64,000 nt of DNA from Cryptomeria japonica (Eukaryota > Streptophyta > Pinopsida > Cupressales > Cupressaceae), in NCBI RefSeq assembly GCF_030272615.1, contig NC_081409.1, forward strand, positions 207,373,190 through 207,437,189, given 5' to 3'. Shown here in pieces: positions 48,246 through 58,902 of this stretch; the first letter of the stretch is position 1, and every line of letters begins with the position of its first letter. Position numbers and translations under genes: made by a program. Under the pieces are notes generated by a model. It was not told the origin of the DNA, ran no database searches, and saw only the letters and a program-made list of their open reading frames with translations.

Positions 48246-48640
48246 AGTTGTCTCATCTATTACAAACTTTGTCAATTTATAGAAAAGTCAGGGACACTGA
48301 AACGTGGAACATTGAAATGTTGCCTATAATAAAATATCAAATTGTATATAATAATTACAGTAAACTGTTTAGCAATTCTAAAACGTGAGTGAAACTTTTT
48401 AAATATTTAATGTTTAAATATATTGTAAAATATTACTGTAAACTACTTTTTATCTTTTTAATATGTTATAAGTCATTGCAGTGTCTTGGAAAATATAAAA
48501 GGAGCAAAACGTGGTTTAGCAGACTGTTGTGACTCTGAGGAAGCCATAGTTGTCTCATCAGCTACAGACTCTCAATTTGAGACGCCTCGCCAACTTGTGC
48601 AGTGCGGGCCACTTCCTCATTTTCCTTTTCCATGCTTATC
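48246..48640 (-). promoter_or_regulatory. Upstream region of the truncated OMT paralogue
   Basis: It contains the kept CTATAAATTGAC near the ATG and GAAATGTTG/AATATCAAAT text shared with 16235-16300. The phrase GAAGCCATAGTTGTCTCATC occurs twice (48237 and 48540), so part of the start-codon region was duplicated. 48400-48620 matches 25290-25600 in reverse. A chance plus-strand frame at 48486-48671 lies in it. Confidence 0.5.
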
Positions 48641-49189
48641 ATCCTTTTTTCATGTCTCCAAGTTCTTATGATATATTGCTTTAGTATTTATATATATGAT
48701 GTGAAATGGCAGTTCAATTTTCCTCCTAATGATTTCTTTGCCCATTTCAGCATGTGGGTACCAGCAGGCTTAGCAATTTTTTAACTGAACTACCGAAAGT
48801 GGCTCAAATTTCATTTCAAATAGACTACTTAAAGTGATTGTATAACATATTTTAAAGAAGTAAAATGTGTTTGTGACCTTTTTTGCTGTGTAAAATACTG
48901 TAAATAGTTATATTAAAGTATTCTTTTTGAAATTGAGATTTTTCATATATATGTCTATCATTTTTGCAACCGTGGGATGATTTATTTGTCACATTCTCGT
49001 TAGAGAAGATATAACAATTAAAATTTTGTTATGTTTTTGTGTTTGCTGTCTGTTAGGGGCATTTTCAAGTCTGGGTATTATTTAATGTAATAAGGGCATG
49101 TTTTGGGCCCATTTGTAAGCTGTTTGGCATTTTGTTAGTGGTGTATGGGTTTAGGATTCAAACCGATAATGAGGGAGAACAATCCAGTG
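48641..49189. other. No gene recognised
   Basis: AT-rich sequence without visible repeats or coding likeness. Confidence 0.5.
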
Positions 49190-49900
49190 GGGTAACAAAA
49201 TAGAATTAAGTGGGGTTCCCTAAGAGCCTCCCTTCCTTCAACTGAATTGTCGAGAACCTAACTTCCTCAACCGGGGGTGAACTACCTCCATCCTTTGGAC
49301 CAGCTTCAATCCCTCTTCCTCGGGATGGAGCATAACAACTTTGGATCGATCCTCCGACCAGAAAAAAATCAGATGGAATAGATCTTCTTCCACCATAGAA
49401 TAATAGGAGCATAGAATAGTAGGGGCCCCAGCATAGCCCATCTCTCCATTTATCATTGTTCTCGCAGACATGACTATAGAAACGACCAACATCCATTTAG
49501 TTATTAAACCATCGATCAATTGATCATTTTTCTCGCAGACATGACTGGTGAAGTGACCTAAATCAATGACCCTAACCTACACCGCACATTGAATGAAGGT
49601 TACCCTGGAATCTGAAGCAGTGAAGGTGATCCTCCATCTGGAACGGGGAACCCCTACAAGGAGAGGCGTTAGTTGTTCCTCATTGCTTCCCTTCGTCCGG
49701 CGGAGGAAACAAAGAAAGTAGCCTCGATGATAGATCCATCTCGTGATCTTGTGGGCAACTACTACTATAGTTGTCCTTCACTGCTCTATGCTCCGATATC
49801 TGCTAATACTCAAATTGAGGTGAATATGTACAAATCGAGGTCATGTCCCTGCTGTAGAACCATGAGAGCACTGTGTAGTGATCGAGTGCTATTTTTTGTT
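49190..49900. other. GC-richer segment of unknown, perhaps organellar, origin
   Basis: The composition changes abruptly (GGGGTTCCC, CTCCGACC, CTTCGTCCGGCGG). Two overlapping minus frames (49206-49496, 49238-49519) and a plus frame (49673-49978) are open but have no domain I recognise. TTCTCGCAGACATGACT occurs twice, 70 bases apart (49461 and 49531). The style resembles plant mitochondrial DNA inserted in the nucleus, but I could not match any organelle gene. Confidence 0.3.
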
Positions 49901-49959
49901 GGTGTTTTGGAAGGGAGCATAAGTGTACCATTAGGAAGGTGGTATAAAATGGTGAAAGC

Positions 49960-50268
49960 TGATAAGATAGGGAGGTAAGTGATGAAGGATGTAATGGTGA
50001 AAGAGTAAGTTAGGATATGTTAGGGGTTTGGAAGGTAGGAAAGTGAATGGGGGGAGATAAATTAAGGATGTGAAGGATGGAAAGGGGTTAGGTAGGTTAA
50101 GTAAAAGTAAGTGTGTTTGAGGTTAAGGTTTAGGATAGGATGTAGGAAAGTGGAGGAGGTTAAAATAGGGGATATGAAAGGTAGATGGAAGGTAATAATG
50201 ATAGGAAGTGAGGTAAAGGTTATGAGGTGTGGGTTAGAAAATAGGGTGTAGGAAATGGAAGGAAGAGT
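49960..50268. repeat. 309-base tract with no cytosine on the plus strand
   Basis: From 49960 to 50268 there is not one C on the plus strand; the sequence is made of G, A and T with short motifs such as TAGGAAAGTG, GGTTAGG, GGATGTAGG and GAAGGTAG. It is not a simple tandem repeat of fixed period. The minus strand therefore has no G, so TAG and TGA cannot occur there, which explains a long minus-strand frame (50062-50448). Confidence 0.95.
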
Positions 50269-52018
50269 CATATCACTTTGAGAGTTTTCACCAAGATGAG
50301 TAGCCTGAGTATGGACCTCAAATCTTACAAGCCATGAGGATCCACTTGTAGTAGAGGAGCATATACTTGCATCTTGGGAGCTTATTAGGAGTTCGCCTTG
50401 AATTTGGGAAATGTACATAGAGGAGATAGAATACTGATCAATACACATTACCTAGCCTCATCATGCATAAATACAAGAGGTATAGACTATAGCAAGCACA
50501 TCTCATGAGCCAAAGGATCATATTTAAGAGTTGCTTCATCTCCAATCATCTACATTTTTAAGATCCACAAATGGGGTTGAGGTTAAGTCTTGGTTACTTA
50601 GCTTGGACTTATGCTTTGGGTTGCATCTATATGTGAGCAACTTAAAAGCATAATTTTCAATGCAATTTGTGAGAGGACTTGATTCCACCTTGTGGTACTG
50701 GGAGGATAAATTGCACCAACTCACATTGGAAACCCTCTCCAGATACCATTTTGGAGTGCTTCAAAGTGTGTTCTATTTCAAAATATTTTTGACAGAGATG
50801 CATAGATGAGTTTCACAATTTACATAATAAGGTTTCATAGTGGCTCAACATGAGAGTTAGTTTTTGGAGTTCTTGTAGTTTCTATATTACATTCAAGACA
50901 AGTTACTTATCAATTATTTCATTAGGGGTGGAAAGCCCAAAATTTCAGTTTTCCTACACATGGCCAATCCAAATGACTTTAGGGTTGCTATGGCAAAGTC
51001 TCTTATGGAAAAGGAGGTACATGGGAGGACACAAGAGGCATGAGAGAAGTTTGTAACCAGCTATGGCAAAGTATCTCATTTTAGGTATGAGAGACTATAG
51101 AGCTATCAAGCTAGGCCTTCTATGACTCAACAACCTTTTAGGGGAGAATCTAGTGTTTTTAGTAATTAGGATCTTCTAATTATGGTGGGGCCTAGCCAAA
51201 ATAGGGTTATATGAGAGGCACATGTTATTTATATGTTAGTATCAGATAGAGAGTTCCCATAAGGTTTTAGAGTAGGTGGACACTATCCTAGGATGACAAA
51301 GTAGATAGTTGATATGTGGGTCTTTACCCTCCCAACCACTCAACATATACCACCATGGGTCTTTATCCTCCCAAACACATAAAGGTCAAAGGAAGATTCA
51401 CTGCTGCAACACTCACTTTTTGTGACAGTCTCAATCACTTAGGATAGTGACTCCTTTCGTGGCCATTCTTCTTCACACAATACTCTCTAACATTAGTTAT
51501 GATGATAGTGTACCTCCTTAAACCTTCCACCAACACCTAACTCAATACCAAACTCTTTCCCAATCTCGCTAATGGACTAATTAACTCAACTCACTGTGAA
51601 ATTGTGATGGTCAATGCAAGGTATAGGACAATAGTAATTAGGATCTTCTAATTATTGTGGGGCCTAGCCAACATAGGGTTATATGAGACAGGAGTAAGTT
51701 CAATAGTGATTTCTCCTTCAATTCTTGATGAATGCTTCATTGCCTGTTCACTTGGAATTGAATTGATTTTATAATTAAGAAATGAACTGTTTGGTCAGAT
51801 GACTCAAAGAAATGTGGTCTAATGAAATGCTATGATTGTAGGATATGCACAAACAATGTTTGTTGAAATGAATTTACAAAATTCCAACGAAATCTGATCG
51901 GTGGGTATAAAGTCGGACCCTAAAACAACTACCAGCCTTTACCCTCTACAAGCTTTGCCAGCATTCTTCCAGTCTATGCGAAACTGAGAGCTTGACAACA
52001 TTCTTTCACTTTTAGCTA
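50269..52018. other. No gene recognised; one short direct repeat
   Basis: About 60 bases with TAATTAGGATCTTCTAATTA and GGGGCCTAGCCAA occur at 51158-51218 and 51630-51690 with few differences, 472 bases apart. The spacing and size could reflect a small terminal-repeat element or a local duplication. Otherwise there is no coding or structural likeness. Confidence 0.45.
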
Positions 52019-52814
52019 GGGTGAACTCACAATAATGGTTCCCACTTTTGACACTGAGCTGTACATTTTTAAAATAATCTTCAACTTCCGAGAACTATAA
52101 ATTTTAAACTATTAAAAATTTGAAGATGATGTAAATTAGTGATTTGTAGCATTTTGTTTGTAGATTCTATATACATTTTTTTTCAAATTTTTTTGAAGGT
52201 TTTTTTAAAAAAATTTCCATCTCCCTCGAAAAGTAGTTTTTTACAACAAACTACATTTTTTAAGAGTGACGTGCCTCCCGAAATGCATAAATTTTTTTCT
52301 ATAAATGATAAAAACTCAATTTTTTTGAATTTTGGTTTGTAATATCAATATCGAGGGCTTGCATTTGGTTTGATAGTGATATGTTCAATATTTTTCATTC
52401 TATAAAGTTTTGAAGTTCGACCAGTCATAATTCAGACATAGGTTTAAGTTTTAACACATAACTTGTTCTATATATATCGAAATTCAATTTATTTATTTTT
52501 GTTAGAAAGAAGACATCAATACCAAGGGCTTAGATATTTTTCAGAATTTTTTTGAATTAGTTTCTTATTTTTCCCAATGCGTTGAATAGAGAAGTTCATG
52601 TTCGGTGAAAAACCAATTTTCCATAAAATTAAAAAAACAAGAACATAATAAATTCAAAATATAACAAAATTATACTCGTTGGAAAGCTTGCTCCGAGTAC
52701 TACCATCTAATATTTTTGGGTTATCAATATTATTTCATTCGTGCTTTGAACCAGAGCTCCGAAGTCATAAATTCTTCAGAACTCTGAAATTTTTTGGGAG
52801 AAACCTCTAAGAGG

Positions 52815-52990
52815 ACGGTTCGAATGAACAGTACTTCGATCGAATTGGGTTCGCTCGAACCATAAGGGGTTCGAGAGAACCCCCATTCGCTCGAACCCAT
52901 GGGCTTAATTTTGGCCTGTACTTTTCCGTAATGGTCAGGTTCGAACGAACCCAACCATTTTTAACTGTCGGGTTTCGTTCGAACTCTGGC
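52815..52990. repeat. Cluster of GGTTCG/CGAACC palindromic motifs
   Basis: Six sites within about 175 bases: GGTTCGAATGAAC, GGTTCGCTCGAACC, GGTTCGAGAGAACC, TTCGCTCGAACCC, GGTTCGAACGAACCC and GGTTTCGTTCGAAC. They lie in the transposon, between its left end and the presumed first exon, and are not in the 994-bp derivative. Confidence 0.8.
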
Positions 52991-53152
52991 CGACGCAATT
53001 TTTTTTATTTTTTTATTTGTGGAGTCGTATAAATGTCCATAATTTTTTTCATTTTTTATCACACAAATGATTAAAATAATTTGCCTTTTCGGATGAGAGA
53101 GGACATTTAAAAATTATTTTGAGGGCAATAATTTGAAGGTTTTTTTAAAAGC

Positions 53153-56100
53153 ATGGGGAACAAGAAGAGAAGGAAAAATAAGACTTCAAGGAATTATTCT
53201 CCCAAAACGGAAGAAAGATATCGAGAACAAAGAAGACAAAGATATCATGATGCAAGTATGTATTTTTAATTTTATTTCTATTTAATTTAATATGTATTAC
53301 GTACCAAAAATAGTGTTTATTTGTTAGTATTAATTAGTTCAATATTTTTTATCTAATATTTTTAATGAAAATTAATTTAAAAAATCTTAATTAAATTAAT
53401 TGGAAATAATAGGATTAAAAATAATCTCGTTTTAATTGGAAAGCATAATTAATTTGAGATAATATGTGTATTTGCAAATTTCAAATTCCATCAACTTGCT
53501 TGTTGTGTAATTGCATTTTTCTCCTATATAATTAAATCCATTTATAATAGATAAGACCTATTAAGTCATAAAATTAATAAGACCTATTATGTCATAATTT
53601 AGGTTCTAACATATGTATATTGAATATTTAAGACATGTACTTAATTTCATGTGATAGGTCCTTTAATATCACATAATATATCTGTCTTAAGGGGAGTTAA
53701 GTATATTAATGTGAAATGTTTTTGCATATGTGGCCATATTGATTTTAATAATAAGGACTATTAGGACTATTACATTGATTATAGGTCTTAAATGTGACAT
53801 AAATTTATAAACTATTACATGTTGAATAATTTAGGTTCTATTTATATGACTTCACGTATGCAAAAACATTTCAGATTAGGAGGTCTATTATGCAATAATA
53901 GGTCTTAAATATACACACATGTGACAAATTGCAGTCCACCTACATTATGGTCCATAACAAATTAATATGAGGTCACCTTTATTGTTTGCATGCATCAAAA
54001 TATTTGTACTTTTAATTTTCAAAATTGGAATTTCTAATTTATCAAAATTTCATTTTATGTGTTAAATTAGTGAGAGATTGAGGTTTTCAAAATAACTCAT
54101 CAATATTTATTTCCACTTTATATGTTTATGTTTATTTGTTATATTAGTGCAAAACAAAATTTAACCTTAACACTATACGTAAGGAATAACATAAATTAAA
54201 CGATAATAATAAACTAATTATAATTCTTCATGTGTAAATCTACAATTAAACATCAAAAAAAAATTAAATTAAAATAATTATCATCTTCTTGAAATATTAA
54301 TTACTGAACAAAATTTAACTCTAACTCTAAACCTACTTGCACAAGTTAAATTTAAATTTGAGCCCTAATCCTAACCTTAGAACAAATTGAACTTTAAACC
54401 TAAAAAGGTAATTTAATTAGAGTTATAACACTAAGGTCCCGAAAGTAATTAAATTTAATAAACCAAATTGAACGAGCTAATTTTAACACAAAGCTTTAAG
54501 CCAAATTCACCCCTATTCTTAAACCTAATTGAATAATCTAGATTAATTTGAACCTTACACAAACTCTTAAATTATGTGCAGAACGAGCTCGAGAAGAAGG
54601 GAGTTCTAAAGCAAGAGTTGAGGCAAATGAACCTATTGAAGAACACAATATAGTTGATGAACAAAGGGAGGAGATTATCCAGGTTTAACCAATGGAGACC
54701 TTTGAAGGAGAGGGGTCGGGCTTCTTACCTCCTACCACTAATATGGATGAGCATATTGTGGATCTAGCTAAACAGGTGAAGAGAAATATTTCTTATAAAA
54801 ATTTAGATCATTTACTTGAAATGGATGTGGATGAGTTGAAACGTCTCAGTGAAGAACCTAGACATGTACTAAAAGGAGGTCAATGAATAAAAGTGCAAAA
54901 GAAATAATGTCTCATTTCAACAATGTTGATACTACACTAGAAAAAGCTCAATTGTTATCAATTGTACTTACTCATAAAGACTTAATAGATCCAATGAAAA
55001 TGTTGGGTATAGATACAAGAAGTCAAAAGAGGAAAACAACTCAGCTACAAAAATCCATTGTTGATAATGTTAAGAAAGGTTTGGTGAACATTGGTTAAAA
55101 ATCTTGAAAACTAGATAAGACCATTTCAAGAAGAGTGATGTTGACATCTTTAGTAAATGAAAGATTGCCTCGAAAAAGACAATTCTCTTCACTGTCATCT
55201 GAGTTTGGTTTTAGTAGAAGGACAATATCTAAATATGTTAAAAGGAGAAAGATTTTGGATGATACTACCTCAGAAGGGAATTGGGCAATTATGTATAGAG
55301 CTCCTTGTTCTGATAGAATTGAAGATGTTGTTAGGAACTTTGTGACAAGTTTTGGAATGATAATACTTGTCCTTCATCAAATAGTAGAGATGTTATCAAG
55401 CAAAGGATTGGTCCTGATCATTATGATCTCCATGTAAAACATTGGATAACCACAACAAAATAGGAATTGTATGTGCTGTTTACTAAAACAAACCCTCATA
55501 TAAAGATTGGACAAACCATGTTTGAACGGTTAAGGCCATATTATGTGAAGTTAAACAAAGTTTTTGAAACTTGTTGTTGTCGTTATCACATCGAATTTGA
55601 CTTGTACTATCAGGTGTTTCAAAAGATTAGAGAAGATAGTGATGGTTATGAAAATGCTCCTCCTAAACGAACAAGTCAATTCATAGCATCCATCTTATGT
55701 GATAAATCAGATGATAATGCAACTGGTCAAATAAATTGCATAAGAGGAATTTGTGGAACATGCGGGGACTTGGCTAAATTGCCTTGTAGAGATGAAGATA
55801 CTGACATGGGGAAGATGGTAAATTGCAAGAGTTACAAGTACAAGAAATTTGAAACAAAATTTGGAAAAGAATCTACAAGGCTAGATTATGTAGAAGAGGA
55901 AATACCTATTGGAACATTTATGGAAAATTTTCGTAAGTTGATAAAACTATACATATGCCATGGTTTTTTTGCCAAGTGGCAAGCAGAATAATTTAAAAGA
56001 TTAAGAGACACTTTCCCACTTGGAACTATTCTTTCTGTAGTTGACTTTGCAGAGAATTACTCTTTTGCACATCAAAAGGAGATTCAATCAGAGTATTACT

Positions 56101-56624
56101 TTTCAAAGCAAATCACTATTCTGGTGCATGTGTGTTATCGACATGCACAGATGAATTTGGATGGTGTTGATAGTACATTTGAAAATTGTGTCATTAAGAA
56201 AGAGTACCACTTCTATATCAGTGATGATAAGGAGCATGACACACTTTTTGTACAACATTGCTTTAAGAAGTTTTTTGAATATTTGAAAGATAGAGGCATA
56301 ACAATAGTTAAACATTTTGTTTGGTCTGATGGATGTGAGGCACAATTCAAATCTTCGAGGCTATTTTATGCACTATGTAGATATCATCGAAATGACAAAA
56401 TACCACATGTTTGGAGTTTTTTTTAGAGTGGTCATGGACAGGGTGAACATGATGGTGCAGGAGCTTGTATCAAACGTGCTCTGAGAAAGCATCAAATAAA
56501 GTACACAGGAGATCGTATAGAAGATGCACATGATGTTGTTGAATGGTGTGAGAAACACTTTGAGCAACCTAATTATCCTGGGGAATCATCATCGAGAGCG
56601 TACTGCGGTGGACGAAGCGGATAA
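53153..56624 (+). pseudogene. Transposase-like gene of an unnamed family, broken
   Basis: Exon 1 may be 53153-53255 (MGNKKRRKNK..., basic), with GTATGT donor and an intron to 54581 (TGTGCAG acceptor); the joined frame continues HDA-KRAREEGSS. The body runs to 56624 in several frames: helical region 54692-55090, an HTH-like stretch SRRTISKYVKRRK (about 55215), Cys-rich segments (ETCCCRYH, CIRGICGTCGDLAKLPC), then a core with VVDFAENY (Asp 56043), KEIQSEYY, WSDGCEAQF (Asp 56328) and SGHGQGEHDGAG (56427-56462) followed by KRALRKH. Such DFxENY / D-Q-F / HGxGxxDGxG blocks fit an RNase H-like DD(E/D) nuclease fold and recall a family of animal and plant proteins whose superfamily name I cannot confirm. 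Stops at 54686, 54884, 55096, 55460, 55989 and 56424, plus frame changes near 54870 and 55355, show decay. Confidence 0.75.
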
Positions 56625-56779
56625 GGATGCGACCAAGGAGCTTTACAAATTCCTATATGATGAGTAGGGTTCACAAGCTGGCCCCATAGGTTTTTTTCTA
56701 GTCTTTTGCTATGGTTAGGGTTGTTTCCTGTGTTTTGCAGTTAAACTCTTCGATGGTTTTTAATTATTAAAAAGATTGT
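56625..56779 (+). other. Junction sequence with a short coding-like tail
   Basis: In a frame different from the transposase-like gene, 56600-56669 reads TAVDEADKDATKELYKFLYDE and stops. It looks like the C-terminus of some protein, GC-richer than its surroundings, but the origin is unknown. It may mark the replacement that removed the transposon's right end. Confidence 0.35.
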
Positions 56780-57365
56780 TATTAGTGTTGTTTCTAGTGT
56801 TTGGATCTAAGACATGCTCAATGACAAGTTGCATGATGAGTCACAACTCTAAAATTTAGTTGTTGATTGACAAGAGACCATTTTACATTTCTAAAACTAG
56901 CACTTGCATCAAATGGAGGTGTAATGGTTAAACTAATTTTAATTTATATAAGATGTACTAGAAATTTGTCAAGAGTTTTATAGTTAAATTATAAGTACTT
57001 TATTAAAAAAAAGACATAACATTAAACATTAAACTAAATTCAAATCTATTTTTGTATTGGGTTTTGATTGTCAAGTCTCCACTTGCACACCAAGAAATTA
57101 TCATTGAATGAATAAGTTTTCTCTATATTTGAGAGGGATAGCTGCCTTGTATGATTTGTATTCAATGGAGACATTTATAATTTTTTCTCTAATTTTTATT
57201 AAAAAGAATGAAAGGACACAAAGAAAAATAAGAAAAGATGAGAAAATTGGAAACTTAGATGAGATGAACATAAGACATTGTCAATTATTTCTTGAATATA
57301 GATAAAAAAATAGAAACAAAAAAAGTAGCATGTGTAGAATTAATAGAGAGGTTGAGTTCAATCTT
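56780..57365. repeat. Unclassified dispersed repeat, inverted partner of 41986-42560
   Basis: See 41986. It is cut on the right by the copia insertion at 57371. A chance plus frame (57108-57305) lies in it. Confidence 0.8.
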
Positions 57366-57370
57366 ACACA

Positions 57371-58831
57371 TGTTGGCATTATGTGAACCGGTATGAGGAC
57401 ATGATGACATTGTATGTTGTCTTTGATGTCAATATGCTGAAGAGGAGAGAATTGGTATATGTGAGAACCGGTATAACACTGTGAACCAACATTTGTGCCA
57501 AAGTGAAGCGGTGTGTTTGTTTAAGGTGAACCGGCGTGTGGTTATGGGAACCGGCACATGGAAGCTTTGTATGACTACCGGTTGGTAGTTTCAACTTCAG
57601 GGTTTCCGGTTGAAGTGCCTCAAGCCTATGTGACTAAATCAGTGACTTAGTGTGATGAGTTAGCATTGTAATGGAGAACAGATCGTGTTGCCACGTCAGC
57701 CTTGTGCACATGAAGGATCTTGCATGAAGGAGATTGTTCCCATCTACCTCAGGAATATGTGAAGCCTATAAACAGTAATAACACGTGATGGGTTATCAGC
57801 CGCCATGAAATCGGTGGAAAACGAACGATGGAGAATATCTTGAGATTGGTTTAAGACTGTTGCATTTAATGCAATGTGCTCAATGGTCAGGATTGAACCA
57901 TTTGAATTGCTTAACCTAACAGGTTTAGGGTTTAGGGTTTATGCTACCAACCTATCTGTTTCCTATAAGGTCGATGTTGTGTTTCTTTCTGAGGTTGTTG
58001 GCAAAAGTTGTGTGTGTATCCAAGTGAAGGGACACATGATTATTGCCAGACCAGAAGAGAGAAGTAATACCTGCAGAGTGTAAGTGTAGAAGGTGAAGAG
58101 GAGCTAAAGTGGATCTACATTGGCATTGAGTGCTGTTACCATATCATTGTAATACCTATTGATCTCTAACCACTTCAACAATTGGGAAATCCCTTAACTG
58201 TGTAGCTTTAACTGGCTTGCTGTAAATCCTTTAATAGGGTGACTCAAAACCATTGAGCTCTTGAAATCCTCTAACAAGGTTTAACTGTTAACCAGGTATT
58301 CTAGCCATCCCTTAACCGGGTGATCCCTAACAGGATCGGTTCCTAACAGAACCTATTGTATTAGTCTTTAACCGAACAAGGCCCCTAATAGAGCGGACTT
58401 CTAAAGAGTTCAAAAATAGCTTGTGGGTATTCATCCCCACCGTGGTTTTTCCCAGTTGGGTTTCCACATGAAAAATATGTGACATGTGTGGTGTTATTCA
58501 TATGATGGTTTGAGTAATTTGTTTCTGAAGGTAAATCATGTTGATCTAGCTATTTATTTATCTTTGATGATAGATTACCTGTTCATGCACTAGGGCGAAA
58601 TGGAAATGAAGTATTAGATTGTATGAAAAGATAAGTTTCAACCAGTTTATGCTTGTCTTAGTTATTCTAGGTTTTGCCGATTGTACTCTGTTTAAGACCG
58701 GTGCTATTGTTTATCTGTCAAAGCACAATGTTTGCTGACAAACTAGTTTAGGATTGTGTTTTTGTCTATACTGATTCACCCCCTCCCTCTCAGTATCGGT
58801 TTGGTACTATCCATTCATCATTGATTTATCA
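57371..58831 (+). repeat. 5' LTR of the copia element, 1461 bp
   Basis: Starts TGTTGGCATTATGTG and ends GATTTATCA. It contains the telomere-like run GGTTTAGGGTTTAGGG at about 57922-57941, repeated CCGGT motifs, and CTGATTCACCCCCTCCCTCTC near the end. Confidence 0.95.
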
Positions 58832-58833
58832 AT

Positions 58834-58845
58834 TGGTATCAGAGC
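58834..58845 (+). other. Primer binding site of the copia element
   Basis: TGGTATCAGAGC two bases after the LTR, the usual copia site for initiator methionine tRNA. Confidence 0.95.
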
Positions 58846-58902
58846 ATCCTCCAGGTCTTCTAAGTTATAAGCTTAACCGCTTGAGGTAAAGATCCCAGTC
58901 TA

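Larger units (their letters stand above)
42800..48285. repeat. Segmental duplication, copy 2 (partner 9620-16010)
   Basis: See copy 1. Copy-specific features: no solo LTR at 43526; a SINE at 44049-44308 where copy 1 has about 180 bases of other sequence; about 350 bases at 44950-45310 absent from copy 1; an insertion at 45796-46342; a 45-bp unit expanded to three; about 200 extra bases at 47130-47335; and loss of about 840 bases with OMT exons 2 and 3 at about 47507. Confidence 0.85.
52019..56624 (+). mobile_element. Decayed DNA transposon with a transposase-like gene; right end lost
   Basis: The left end GGGTGAACTCACAATAATGG is the terminal inverted repeat of the 994-bp element at 39252, and similarity continues to about 52700. 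The transposase-like gene follows at 53153. A matching right terminal repeat is not present before 57371: the sequence after 56624 is unrelated, so the right end was deleted or replaced. The relation of gene and ends is thus inferred from one shared end only. Introns, stops and frameshifts are described under the gene. Confidence 0.7.

Noticed and set aside
48486-48671. 61-codon frame with a peptide resembling one at 25203-25439
   Set aside because: The likeness comes from shared OMT upstream DNA; the frame is not otherwise kept and the region is a promoter flank.
50062-50448. 128-codon minus-strand open frame
   Set aside because: It crosses the cytosine-free tract; without G on the minus strand TAG and TGA cannot occur, so the frame is an effect of composition. 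The peptide is low-complexity.
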